DNA of 10,908 nt from CAWDLX01 sp046728155 (GTDB lineage: Bacteria > Actinomycetota > Actinomycetes > Mycobacteriales > Micromonosporaceae), in assembly GCA_046728155.1 (NCBI GenBank), contig JBKPDY010000135.1:1-10908 (forward strand), written 5' to 3'. Below the pieces are notes generated by a model, which did no database searches, was not told where the DNA came from, and saw only the letters and a list, made by a program, of their open reading frames with translations. Of this stretch, positions 5,366-10,908 are shown piece by piece. Made by a program: the position numbers and the translations under genes. Numbering within the stretch: the stretch's first letter is position 1; every line of letters begins with the position of its first letter.

Positions 5366-7231
5366 TCAGGACACGTTGAGCGCGGTGTCATCGACGACGA
5401 ATGACGTCTGCAACGAGACATCCTCGACCGCGAGGAACTTGACCGTGATCGTGTGTCCGGCGTGCGAGGCGATGTTGAAGGACTTCAACGAGTAGCCCGA
5501 CGCGTGGTTGAGGTTGGAGTAGGTGGCGAGAGTGCTCGTGACGCCGCCGTCGATGATCTGGACCTTGATCGTGTCGTACGCGATCGTGGTGGTCGTCTCA
5601 GCGGTGTCGATGTGCAGGTACAGGCTCAGGGTGTAGGTGCTGCAGCCGGAAGGCAGCGTGACGTTCTGGGTCAACGTGTCGGTGTGCGACCGGCCGTAGC
5701 CATCCATCCACGCGTCCCATGTGCCGGAGTGTGGCGGCTCGGAGGGGCTCCACTGACCGATCACTCCGCTCGTCGCCGTCCACGTGACATTGCCGGACTC
5801 GAAGCCGGGGTTGCCCAGCTTCTGGCCTGGGCTGCCACAGCTGCCGGCGGGATTGATGACCCAGCTGAAGCTGGTACTCCCGCTGTGGCTGGAGGTGTCA
5901 GTGGCGGTCACGCTCGGGTTGTAGGTGGCGGCGGTCGTCGGCGTACCCGAGATGACGCCACTGGATGCGTTGATCGACAAGCCGGCCGGCAGGCCAGTGG
6001 CCGACCATGTGTACGGCGGCGTGCCACCCGACGCGGTGATGGTGAGGCTGGTCGCGACGCCGACCGTACCGGTCTGCGGACCCGGGTTGTTGACAGTGGG
6101 GTTACCGCCGCCCCCGCCGAAGATGGCGTGGGTGAACTCGCACCGTCCCGTGTTGTTGACCGAGTCGTTGGACCAGGTCCCCTGCATGGCGAAACTACCG
6201 TGCGCGGTGGAGAGATTCGCCGCCCCGCCCTGTGAGCCGGGCGCGATCCAGGCGCACTTGTCCATGTTCTCCGCGCCGGACGTGTCGGTCCAGCCGCCGG
6301 CCGGGTTCTGGTCGGTGATGGTCTCGGAGTACTCGTGACCCTCCACAATGGTGAAGCCGTCGAGCGTGCCGGCCGAGCCCTGGTTGACGAAGTTCTGGCC
6401 GCAGCTGGTGCCGAGGTCGAGCACGTAGGGCATGTTCGTGAAGGCGATGTCGCCGACCGTGGACGAGGCCCCGACGTCGCCGTTCCAGTCGTGCCATGCA
6501 CACCAGCCGCCGTTGGGGAAGCCGTCCGGGTGCGTGTTGTGGGCGGAGAGGATCACGTACTGGGCGTTGCGGTTCAACGCTGGCGTGGTGTTGCCGAAGT
6601 GGCTCGCCGCCGTGACCGCCTCCTGGCCCAGTTGCAACGCGGTGGCGTTGGTGGGCTCGGGGCCCGAGTTGGCGTACCACACGCCGGACAACGCACCGCC
6701 GGTCGGGTACGGGACGTGGGTGCCGTTGTTGCCACAGATCTGCGTCCCCGTGGCCACGCCCTGGCAGTACTGGGTGTCGGTGCCGGACCACAGCTCTCCG
6801 TTGGTACCGAGACCCTTGAACATCTCCTGGAGTCGCGGCGCCGCGCCGGCACTGTCGTTCGAAAACGTCAGATCGCCATTGCCATCGGTGCCCTGGGTGC
6901 CCCATTGGGTGCCCCAGAAGACCAGATAGACCTTCGGCGCCCCGATCGTGACTCCGATGCCATCGACACCGCCCCCGTAGCGAAGGTTCTGGGAGGAGTC
7001 ATTCGGGGTGGGGTTGGCGGCCTTCCATGCGTTCATCTTGCCGAGGGTCTCGCGGGTGGGGACCACGCCATGCCGGTAAGAGTGCTGATAGTTCGGGGCG
7101 TACGGGTTCGAGCCGGTTCCGGCCTGAGCGGCGGTGCTGACACTGAGCACGCCGGCGACGAGTGTCGCTGAGAAGAGGACTGCGAGGCCGGCCCTAACCG
7201 ACCACCGCCGTGCTACGGGGGGATGACTCAT
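5366..7231 (-). CDS. Large secreted multidomain protein with E-G-H-E-x-x-E motif, Ig-like and C-terminal beta-sandwich domains
   Basis: 621 residues from ATG 7231, chosen because AAAGGG stands 6 nt upstream. Residues 1-37 are a signal peptide: RR at 8-9, a long hydrophobic core, and cleavage after AQA. Residues 38 to ~350 form a conserved domain: PKVYLVFWGTQWGT, paired cysteines, NGGWCAWHDWNGD (241-252), then V-E-G-H-E-Y-S-E-T-I-T-D (296-307) and GGWTD...ENMDKCAW. H299, E300 and E303 followed by W/D-rich segments recall the HE..E..TDP...W.D pattern of EXORDIUM/phosphate-induced-like secreted proteins; metal-dependent activity is only an inference. Residues ~360-440 (PQTGTVG...GTPPYTWSATGLPAGLSI...GTPT) are a putative-Ig (He_PIG) domain. 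The remainder (NPGFESG...FVVDDTALNV) is a jelly-roll-like domain seen at the end of secreted actinobacterial hydrolases and may bind a polymer. Function is unknown; it most likely acts outside the cell. Confidence 0.88.
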   Translation of the reverse strand: MSHPPVARRWSVRAGLAVLFSATLVAGVLSVSTAAQAGTGSNPYAPNYQHSYRHGVVPTRETLGKMNAWKAANPTPNDSSQNLRYGGGVDGIGVTIGAPKVYLVFWGTQWGTQGTDGNGDLTFSNDSAGAAPRLQEMFKGLGTNGELWSGTDTQYCQGVATGTQICGNNGTHVPYPTGGALSGVWYANSGPEPTNATALQLGQEAVTAASHFGNTTPALNRNAQYVILSAHNTHPDGFPNGGWCAWHDWNGDVGASSTVGDIAFTNMPYVLDLGTSCGQNFVNQGSAGTLDGFTIVEGHEYSETITDQNPAGGWTDTSGAENMDKCAWIAPGSQGGAANLSTAHGSFAMQGTWSNDSVNNTGRCEFTHAIFGGGGGNPTVNNPGPQTGTVGVATSLTITASGGTPPYTWSATGLPAGLSINASSGVISGTPTTAATYNPSVTATDTSSHSGSTSFSWVINPAGSCGSPGQKLGNPGFESGNVTWTATSGVIGQWSPSEPPHSGTWDAWMDGYGRSHTDTLTQNVTLPSGCSTYTLSLYLHIDTAETTTTIAYDTIKVQIIDGGVTSTLATYSNLNHASGYSLKSFNIASHAGHTITVKFLAVEDVSLQTSFVVDDTALNVS

Positions 7232-7397
7232 GGGAATCCCTTTCGTGGATCGCACTACAAGGGACGTCGGCGACCGGGTGTCGCGGTCAGCCGACGGTTA
7301 CGCGGAAGACCTCCTTTCGGTCCTGCCGCGCCGCCGCCCGGTTTCAGGGCAGAGCAAGGGCGAACTCGCGCCGGTCCGGTGGGTTGCGGACGGGCGC
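7232..7397 (-). promoter_or_regulatory. Structured ~166-nt 5' leader of the secreted-protein gene
   Basis: Measured from the predicted promoter, the transcript leader is about 166 nt. In transcript order it holds three elements. First, CTGCC...GGCAG or GCCC...GGGC pairings lie around 7323-7353. Next, GAAAGGAGGT (7318-7309) is complementary to the whole anti-Shine-Dalgarno end of 16S rRNA but has no start codon just after it. Then a strong hairpin spans 7295-7266, with a GTCGGC/GCCGAC outer stem and a GACCG/CGGTC inner stem. The gene's own ribosome site (AAAGGG, near 7243-7238) comes last. I considered c-di-AMP, c-di-GMP and SAM riboswitches and see none of their conserved cores. Confidence 0.45.
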
Positions 7398-7403
7398 GAG
7401 CCA

Positions 7404-7432
7404 ACGATAGTGGTGGAACAAATGGCGGTCAA
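7404..7432 (-). promoter_or_regulatory. Predicted promoter of the secreted-protein gene
   Basis: On the minus strand TTGACC (7432-7427) and TATCGT (7409-7404) are separated by exactly 17 bp, a good vegetative-type promoter. Transcription would begin near 7397 and read the structured leader before the ATG at 7231. Confidence 0.6.
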
Positions 7433-7510
7433 TGGACGTGCCCGATGCCGCCGTAATTGCCGGAAGCTGATCGGACGACCGTCATCCAGTAACGTTGTCG
7501 TGCGATGAAG

Positions 7511-7524
7511 CCGCTCGCGAGCGG
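7511..7524. repeat. 14-bp perfect palindrome
   Basis: CCGCTCGCGAGCGG is a perfect palindrome in the gap between the secreted-protein promoter and the hupB terminator. Its central ten bases, GCTCGCGAGC, are the same as the palindromic core of the 33-bp repeats at 8-172. Confidence 0.6.
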
Positions 7525-7620
7525 GCGCACTGCTGACATGTACGCACTCGGCAATAGCCGGGTCGCGCGCAGGTATCGCGGTCGATGGTCGGCCGAGCCC
7601 GGGGCATCTGTCATAGGGGT

Positions 7621-7665
7621 CTCAGCCTGATCATGGCTGAGGTGGGCGGCCGATGCGGAGGCCGC
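7621..7665. repeat. Two adjacent hairpins in intergenic DNA
   Basis: CTCAGCC (7621-7627) pairs with GGCTGAG (7635-7641) around TGATCAT. Immediately after, GCGGCC (7646-7651) pairs with GGCCGC (7660-7665) around an 8-nt loop. They lie in about 310 bp (7433-7742) without a credible gene. They may be part of a transcription-stop region downstream of hupB or a small structured RNA. No tRNA fold was found. Confidence 0.45.
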
Positions 7666-7699
7666 GTTGATCCGCTGACAGGTTCGGCTACGGGGTGTT

Positions 7700-7730
7700 C
7701 GGGGCTCCCGCTGACGTAACGGGAGCCCCG
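7700..7730 (-). terminator. hupB transcription terminator
   Basis: CGGGGCTCCCG (7700-7710) and CGGGAGCCCCG (7720-7730) form a perfect 11-bp GC-rich stem with a 9-nt loop. It starts 13 nt after the stop codon of the HU gene on the minus strand. Being symmetrical, it could also stop plus-strand transcription. Confidence 0.8.
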
Positions 7731-7742
7731 ATCAGGACCGGT

Positions 7743-8231
7743 CTACCTCGCGCGTCTGCGGGTAGCGGCCGCGGCGGTGGTAGCGGGCCGCCGCGGAGTC
7801 GCGGTCGCCTTGCCCATCGGCGCGGCCTTTGTTGCGGTCGTCTTCCTCTTTGCCGGGGCGGTCTTTGCCGGGGCGGTCCTAGCCGCGGTGGCGACACCCT
7901 TCTTCGGCGGCGCTGTCCGGCTCGACGGCACAGCGGACTTGGTCGGTCGCGGCACGCGCCCCACAGCGACCAGTTCCCTGAAGCCGGCCCCTGGCCTGAA
8001 GGCCGGGACAGCGGTCTTCTTCACCTTGACCGGCTCGCCGGTACGAGGATTGCGAGCGGTCCGGGCCGCGCGCTCACGCCGTTCAAAGACGCCGAATCCA
8101 ACGATGGAAACCTTGTCGCCTTTGGTGACGGCGCTCTGGATCTCGGAGAGCACCGCGTCCAGTGCAGCGGTCGCGGCTTTCCGGTCCCCGAGACGTTGCC
8201 CGATCGAGTCGATGAGCTCTGCCTTGTTCAT
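7743..8231 (-). CDS. hupB: HU-family nucleoid protein with basic C-terminal tail (HupB type)
   Basis: 162 residues from ATG 8231, with AGGAGG ideally placed upstream (GGAGGAACGT-ATG). Residues 1-90 are a complete HU/IHF fold: MNKAELIDSIGQRLG at the start, GDKVSIVGFGVFERRERAAR in the middle, and the DNA-inserting arm R60-N-P-R-T-G-E with the conserved Pro62, ending PAFRPGAGFRELV. Residues ~91-162 are a low-complexity tail rich in Lys, Arg, Ala, Pro and Thr (AAPKK/PAKTAPAKRK-like), as in actinobacterial HupB (HLP), where it adds histone-H1-like DNA binding and compaction. The reading frame stays open upstream to 8432, but that extension is not HU-like and lies before the strong ribosome site. 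Single gene with its own terminator. A TATATT -10-like element lies at 8340-8335 without a clear -35. Confidence 0.93.
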   Translation of the reverse strand: MNKAELIDSIGQRLGDRKAATAALDAVLSEIQSAVTKGDKVSIVGFGVFERRERAARTARNPRTGEPVKVKKTAVPAFRPGAGFRELVAVGRVPRPTKSAVPSSRTAPPKKGVATAARTAPAKTAPAKRKTTATKAAPMGKATATPRRPATTAAAATRRRAR

Positions 8232-8250
8232 ACGTTCCTCCTTGTTTGGT

Positions 8251-8266
8251 GCCGCCACACGGCGGC
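8251..8266 (-). promoter_or_regulatory. Hairpin just upstream of the hupB ribosome site
   Basis: GCCGCC (8251-8256) and GGCGGC (8261-8266) form a 6-bp stem with a 4-nt loop in the hupB leader, about 9 nt before the AGGAGG. It may protect the mRNA end or modulate ribosome access. Confidence 0.35.
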
Positions 8267-8362
8267 GTTCTGAAGTAACGGTTCTGACGATGTCGTGCCT
8301 CGTCCGATGCGATGGAGTCCGCGACAGGATGCCCAATATAGACGGAACCGAGTTGTCGACGG

Positions 8363-8380
8363 GCGCTTCACCGGAAGCGC
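8363..8380. terminator. Hairpin between the ABC operon and hupB
   Basis: GCGCTTC (8363-8369) pairs perfectly with GAAGCGC (8374-8380) around ACCG. It lies about 200 nt after the permease stop and before the hupB start, all on the minus strand. It may end ABC-operon transcription. The wider 8232-8582 gap shows no other credible complete gene. Confidence 0.4.
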
Positions 8381-8465
8381 GCCCCAGGTCATTCGGGCGA
8401 GGAACGCAATCCATTGTAGACGTCACCGACACACAACGCGAGCGTTATCGCACCATGATTTCGGC

Positions 8466-8588
8466 ATGTCGACCAAAACCCGCGGTTACATCAAGCCCGG
8501 CGGGCTAGCCGTCAGGGTGTCGACGTATTGCGTTGGCCTGGACCGCATGTGGAATGAGCACGACACCCGCCGTCGACATGTCCTATGA
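8466..8588 (+). pseudogene. Possible remnant of a deazaflavin-dependent nitroreductase-type gene start
   Basis: An ATG at 8466 opens 40 codons beginning MSTKTRGYIKPGGLAVRV. This recalls, from memory, the N-terminus of actinobacterial F420/deazaflavin-dependent (Ddn/DUF385-like) oxidoreductases (M-S-x-K-T-R-Y-x-K-P-x-x-x-x-x-x-V). The likeness ends after about 18 residues; the rest is unrelated and stops at 8588, overlapping the end of the permease gene on the other strand. There is no ribosome site. It is either a gene-start relic or chance. Confidence 0.2.
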
Positions 8589-9308
8589 CCGCGTCCCGGT
8601 GATGAGGCGCTCGCGGTCGAACATCGGGGAAACTATCCGCCAGCCGAGGCCGTCGATGAGCAGCAGAGCGGCTCCGAGGGTGAGGGAAAGGGCGAGCGTT
8701 ACGTGGACCGCGCCGACGGCGATGAGAGTGGTGGTGGCGATTGATATGAAACTCGCCAGCAAACTGAGCTGCGTAGCGACGCGGGGGTCGTTCGATCGGG
8801 ACGAGATGGCGATCGCCGCCCAAATCGAGAAGGCGGCGACGAGCGGAGTGAAGAGTAACTGACCGAGCAGATCAGGGCCCCGGAGGATGACGGCGGTAAC
8901 CGACGGCTGCGCGAAGATCTCGGTGGCGGCGACAAAGACGCCGAACACCGCGTACGAGACGGCGAGTGAGGGCACGAGCGCCGCGAGCGCCTTACCGAGA
9001 AGGAATTCGCCGGCACGGATCGGCGTCGTGAGTACGGGCTCGAGCGTGCCCTGCTGTCGCTCACCGGCCACCGAGTACGCCGCGAGTATGGCTGGGACGA
9101 TCGCCGGGATGCCGAGCATGTAGACCAGAGGCTGTTTGTGCGCGATTTCGCCTGACGCCGATGGCGGCAGCGCGAATATCTGTATGCTCGGGTAGACGAT
9201 GAAAACCAGAGGAAAGATCGCCATCGTGAGCACGATTTGGCGGTTACGCCGATACTCGCGGAGTTCCTTACGGAAGATGGCCCGGACACGCCGCCCGCTC
9301 ATCGTCAC
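8583..9308 (-). CDS. ABC-2 type (NatB-like) permease
   Basis: 241 residues from GTG 9308 (MTMSGRRVRAIFRKELREY). The N-terminal cytoplasmic helix with F-R-K-E-L-R-E-Y and the signature GERQQGTLEPVLTTPIRAGEFLLGK (about residues 82-106) are typical of ABC-2 export permeases such as NatB. About six hydrophobic segments follow the family layout (near 25-47, 60-80, 108-132, 147-170, and two between 180 and 225). It is shorter than NatB (~390), apparently lacking its large extracytoplasmic loop. The GTG overlaps the ATPase stop as GTGA, and AGGAGG lies 10 nt upstream; ATG 9302 is an alternative start. With the ATPase it should form a dimeric exporter; the substrate is unknown. Confidence 0.9.
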   Translation of the reverse strand: MTMSGRRVRAIFRKELREYRRNRQIVLTMAIFPLVFIVYPSIQIFALPPSASGEIAHKQPLVYMLGIPAIVPAILAAYSVAGERQQGTLEPVLTTPIRAGEFLLGKALAALVPSLAVSYAVFGVFVAATEIFAQPSVTAVILRGPDLLGQLLFTPLVAAFSIWAAIAISSRSNDPRVATQLSLLASFISIATTTLIAVGAVHVTLALSLTLGAALLLIDGLGWRIVSPMFDRERLITGTRS

Positions 9309-10285
9309 CTGCGAGTCGCCTCCTCATCGGCATCGATCAGCTCGAGGTACACGTCTTCGAGCGAGTGGCGTGATTCACCGATGGACAGCACGTCCGCGCC
9401 GGCCTGAACCAGTGCGCGGGTTACCGCGGGCGCGGCGACCGCGGCGTCGGAGACCGCTAGGACATACTCGCCAGAGCCATTTTCGCGCCAATTATCGACG
9501 GCCGGGAGACCAGCGAAGACCCCCCCTGGATCGGCAAGCGCATCGAGTGTCCTGACGGCGAGCGTCCTGGCGAAGAGCCGCTCTCGAAGCTCGTCCGGAC
9601 GACCGATGGTGCGCAATGTCGTGTTCAGTATGGCGACTCGATCGCATAGGCGTTCGGCTTCGTCGAGCCGGTGCGTCGTAAGAAAGATCGTGACACCGCG
9701 CCTGCGTAGCTCATCGATCAGCTCATGGACATCGCGCGCGGCGACCGGGTCCAGGCCGGAGGTCGGTTCATCCAGGAACAGCACCTCCGGGTCGCTGAGC
9801 AGCGTCCGCGCGAGGGCGACGCGCTGGCGAAGCCCCTTGGACAGTGCCCCGCATGGGTCGCTCGCCCGGCTCGCGAGGTTCACGGCGTCCAGGGCGGCGC
9901 GAATGCGCTCGTACGGTACGGGTGACTCATAGAGATCGGCGAAACATTCGAGGTTCTCGGCAACACTCAGACGCAGATACAGGCCCGGCGATTCGGGCAT
10001 GATCGAGATCCGCCGACGGATCTCCACCCCGTTCCGCGGCGTGAGCGGTACACCCGCCACGATCGCCGAGCCGGACGTCGGAGCGATGAGCGTGCCGAGC
10101 GTCCGGACGATCGTCGTCTTTCCGGCCCCGTTCGGGCCGAGGAAACCGAACACCTCGCCCCACCCAACATCGAATGTGACATCCTCAAAGGCCACGCGGT
10201 CACCGAAGCGTTTGGTGAGCGAGTCGACAGCGAGCGCCGGAGCGCTCTCCTTCGGTTCAGCGGCCGACCCTCGGCTCGGGCTCAT
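9305..10285 (-). CDS. ABC-2 transporter ATP-binding protein (NatA/CcmA-like)
   Basis: 326 residues with a full nucleotide-binding domain: Walker A GPNGAGKTT (50-58), signature L-S-K-G-L-R-Q-R, Walker B VLFLDEPTSGLDP and switch His in TTHRLDEAE. The Q-loop position reads M-P-E-S-P-G-L-Y, Glu rather than Gln, as is common in NatA-like exporters. About 90 residues after the H-loop form the C-terminal regulatory part of this class (ending SRHSLEDVYLELI). The ATG at 10285 is supported by GAGGTG 6 nt upstream. It is the first gene of a two-gene operon with the permease, overlapping by 4 bp. It powers export of an unknown substrate, possibly an ion, lipid or drug. Confidence 0.94.
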   Translation of the reverse strand: MSPSRGSAAEPKESAPALAVDSLTKRFGDRVAFEDVTFDVGWGEVFGFLGPNGAGKTTIVRTLGTLIAPTSGSAIVAGVPLTPRNGVEIRRRISIMPESPGLYLRLSVAENLECFADLYESPVPYERIRAALDAVNLASRASDPCGALSKGLRQRVALARTLLSDPEVLFLDEPTSGLDPVAARDVHELIDELRRRGVTIFLTTHRLDEAERLCDRVAILNTTLRTIGRPDELRERLFARTLAVRTLDALADPGGVFAGLPAVDNWRENGSGEYVLAVSDAAVAAPAVTRALVQAGADVLSIGESRHSLEDVYLELIDADEEATRR

Positions 10286-10306
10286 GGGCGTTCACCTCGC
10301 GTGTCA

Positions 10307-10315
10307 GTCATACCA
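10307..10315 (-). promoter_or_regulatory. Possible extended -10 promoter of the ABC operon
   Basis: On the minus strand TGGTATGAC (10315-10307) matches an extended -10 (TGnTATnnT-like). Transcription would start near 10300, giving a short leader that holds GAGGTG. No proper -35 at 16-18 bp is visible. Apart from this and the ECF-like site further right, 10286-10507 shows nothing I can assign. Confidence 0.3.
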
Positions 10316-10507
10316 CGCGAAACTCAAATGATCTTGGGAGCCCGATACCGGCCGATGACCACCGCCGACAGGTCGGACATGACGCGTCGTCGAACGGCTT
10401 CACGTGGCGCCCCCTCTTCGGATTGACGACCCAGTCTGTCCCCCATGACTCAGGTCGTCCACATCTCGGCACGCGCAAAACCGGTGGTCGGTCTATGGTT
10501 CCCGCGA

Positions 10508-10533
10508 TGTCGATCCGCGACCGTTGGCTCGTC
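10508..10533 (+). promoter_or_regulatory. ECF42-like promoter of the YCII/DGPF gene
   Basis: TGTCGA (10508-10513), a 16-bp spacer, then CGTC (10530-10533), about 50 bp before the DGPF gene. From memory, ECF42 sigma factors of Streptomyces recognise TGTCGA at -35 and a CGA/TC-type -10 upstream of DGPF genes. The spacing is typical of ECF promoters and would give a leader of about 43 nt. Confidence 0.55.
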
Positions 10534-10582
10534 GTAGATGTAGGTGGGTCCGCTCAGGGCTCTGGACGACGGGACATGTGAC

Positions 10583-10908
10583 ATGGCCAAGTACCTTCTC
10601 CTCATCTACGGCGACGAACGGCAGTGGGCCGCAATGTCCCCCGAGGAGCAGCACAAGCTCGACGAAGCCCATCGCGCCTTCGCGGCCGCGGCTGGGTCGG
10701 CGATTCTCGACGGGCAGGAGCTGGAGCCGGCACTTGTCGCGAAAACCGTGCGCACCAACGCAGCCGGCAAGATCACCACCACCGATGGACCCTTCCTCGA
10801 GACCAAAGAGGTCGTGGGCGGCTACTACCTGATCGAGGCCCCTGGCCTTGACGAAGTGATCGCGCTCGCCGCGAGCCTTTACGAGGTGTCGGCCGGCCAC
10901 AGCGGCGT
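10583..10908 (+). CDS. YCII-related DGPF-domain protein (partial, runs off the window)
   Basis: 108 codons are visible before the window edge. The start MAKYLLLIYGDERQW, the E-E-Q...D-E-A-H helix, L-D-G-Q-E-L, and D68-G-P-F71 followed by LETKEVVGGYYLIEAPGLDEV are diagnostic of YciI-like DGPF proteins, normally ~115-130 residues, so little is missing. Biochemical function is not established; they are small dimeric ferredoxin-like-fold proteins. Genes of this type usually sit next to an ECF42 sigma factor gene, which would be expected just right of the window. The ECF42-like promoter upstream supports autoregulated control by that factor. ATG 10583 is the natural start by homology although its ribosome site (GGGAC) is weak. 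Confidence 0.92.
   Translation, partial: MAKYLLLIYGDERQWAAMSPEEQHKLDEAHRAFAAAAGSAILDGQELEPALVAKTVRTNAAGKITTTDGPFLETKEVVGGYYLIEAPGLDEVIALAASLYEVSAGHSG

Noticed and set aside
5453..7171. Plus-strand ORFs of 260, 137, 278 and 165 codons
   Set aside because: All are antisense to the secreted-protein gene, which has a signal peptide, known domain patterns and a good ribosome site.
7232..7397. Known riboswitch (c-di-AMP, c-di-GMP, SAM) ahead of the secreted protein
   Set aside because: The conserved core sequences of these classes were not found; kept only as an unassigned structured leader.
7230..7508. 92-codon plus-strand ORF in the leader/promoter region
   Set aside because: No ribosome site or domain; overlaps the minus-strand promoter and structured leader.
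7600..7700. tRNA or other stable RNA gene
   Set aside because: The hairpins do not form a cloverleaf, and no T-loop or acceptor pairing was seen.
8232..8432. Extension of the HU protein to 8432
   Set aside because: The added 67 residues are not HU-like and lie upstream of an ideal ribosome site and the canonical MNKAEL start.

Overview
The window is high-GC DNA with the gene style of an Actinomycetota chromosome. Several things point there: GTG/TTG starts, a HU protein with a long Lys/Ala/Pro/Arg tail (HupB type), a one-pass Ser/Thr kinase, a DGPF-motif YCII protein and an Otr(A)-like GTPase. No 16S or other marker is present, so I do not go below phylum level. No rRNA, tRNA, CRISPR array, transposase or replication origin was seen.

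Left part (1-3297), accessory and partly worn. The minus strand carries the N-terminal ~348 residues of an Otr(A)/Tet(M)-type ribosomal protection GTPase. Inside domain II its reading frame runs into five head-to-tail 33-bp repeats and leaves the window still open. Its 5' end is also odd: a strong ribosome site and ATG open a 37-codon ORF in the wrong frame over the GTPase start. Divergent from it, on the plus strand, is a complete YefM-YoeB toxin-antitoxin pair with TGTACA-type operators. It is followed by an aminoglycoside-phosphotransferase-family protein and a short orphan LuxR-type HTH protein.

Middle part (3298-7432). A membrane Ser/Thr kinase (minus) with a helical extracellular domain diverges from an exported lipoprotein (plus). 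A strong hairpin separates the lipoprotein from the convergent gene for a large secreted protein (minus). That protein has a signal peptide, a conserved N-terminal domain with an E-G-H-E-x-x-E motif, an Ig-like domain and a C-terminal beta-sandwich domain. It has a good -35/-10 promoter and a structured leader of about 166 nt.

Right part (7433-10908). A hairpin-rich intergenic stretch ends in the terminator of a HupB-type nucleoid protein gene (minus). Further right are a degenerate stretch with nested inverted repeats and a two-gene ABC-2 export operon (ATPase then permease, both minus, 4-bp overlap). Last comes the start of a YCII/DGPF protein (plus) running off the window. Its upstream region carries a TGTCGA-N16-CGTC element like the promoters reported for ECF42 sigma factors, whose genes usually sit beside DGPF genes.

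I did not find a clearly new multi-gene system. The best leads are the GTPase/repeat junction with its altered 5' end, the structured leader of the secreted protein, and the ECF42-like promoter.
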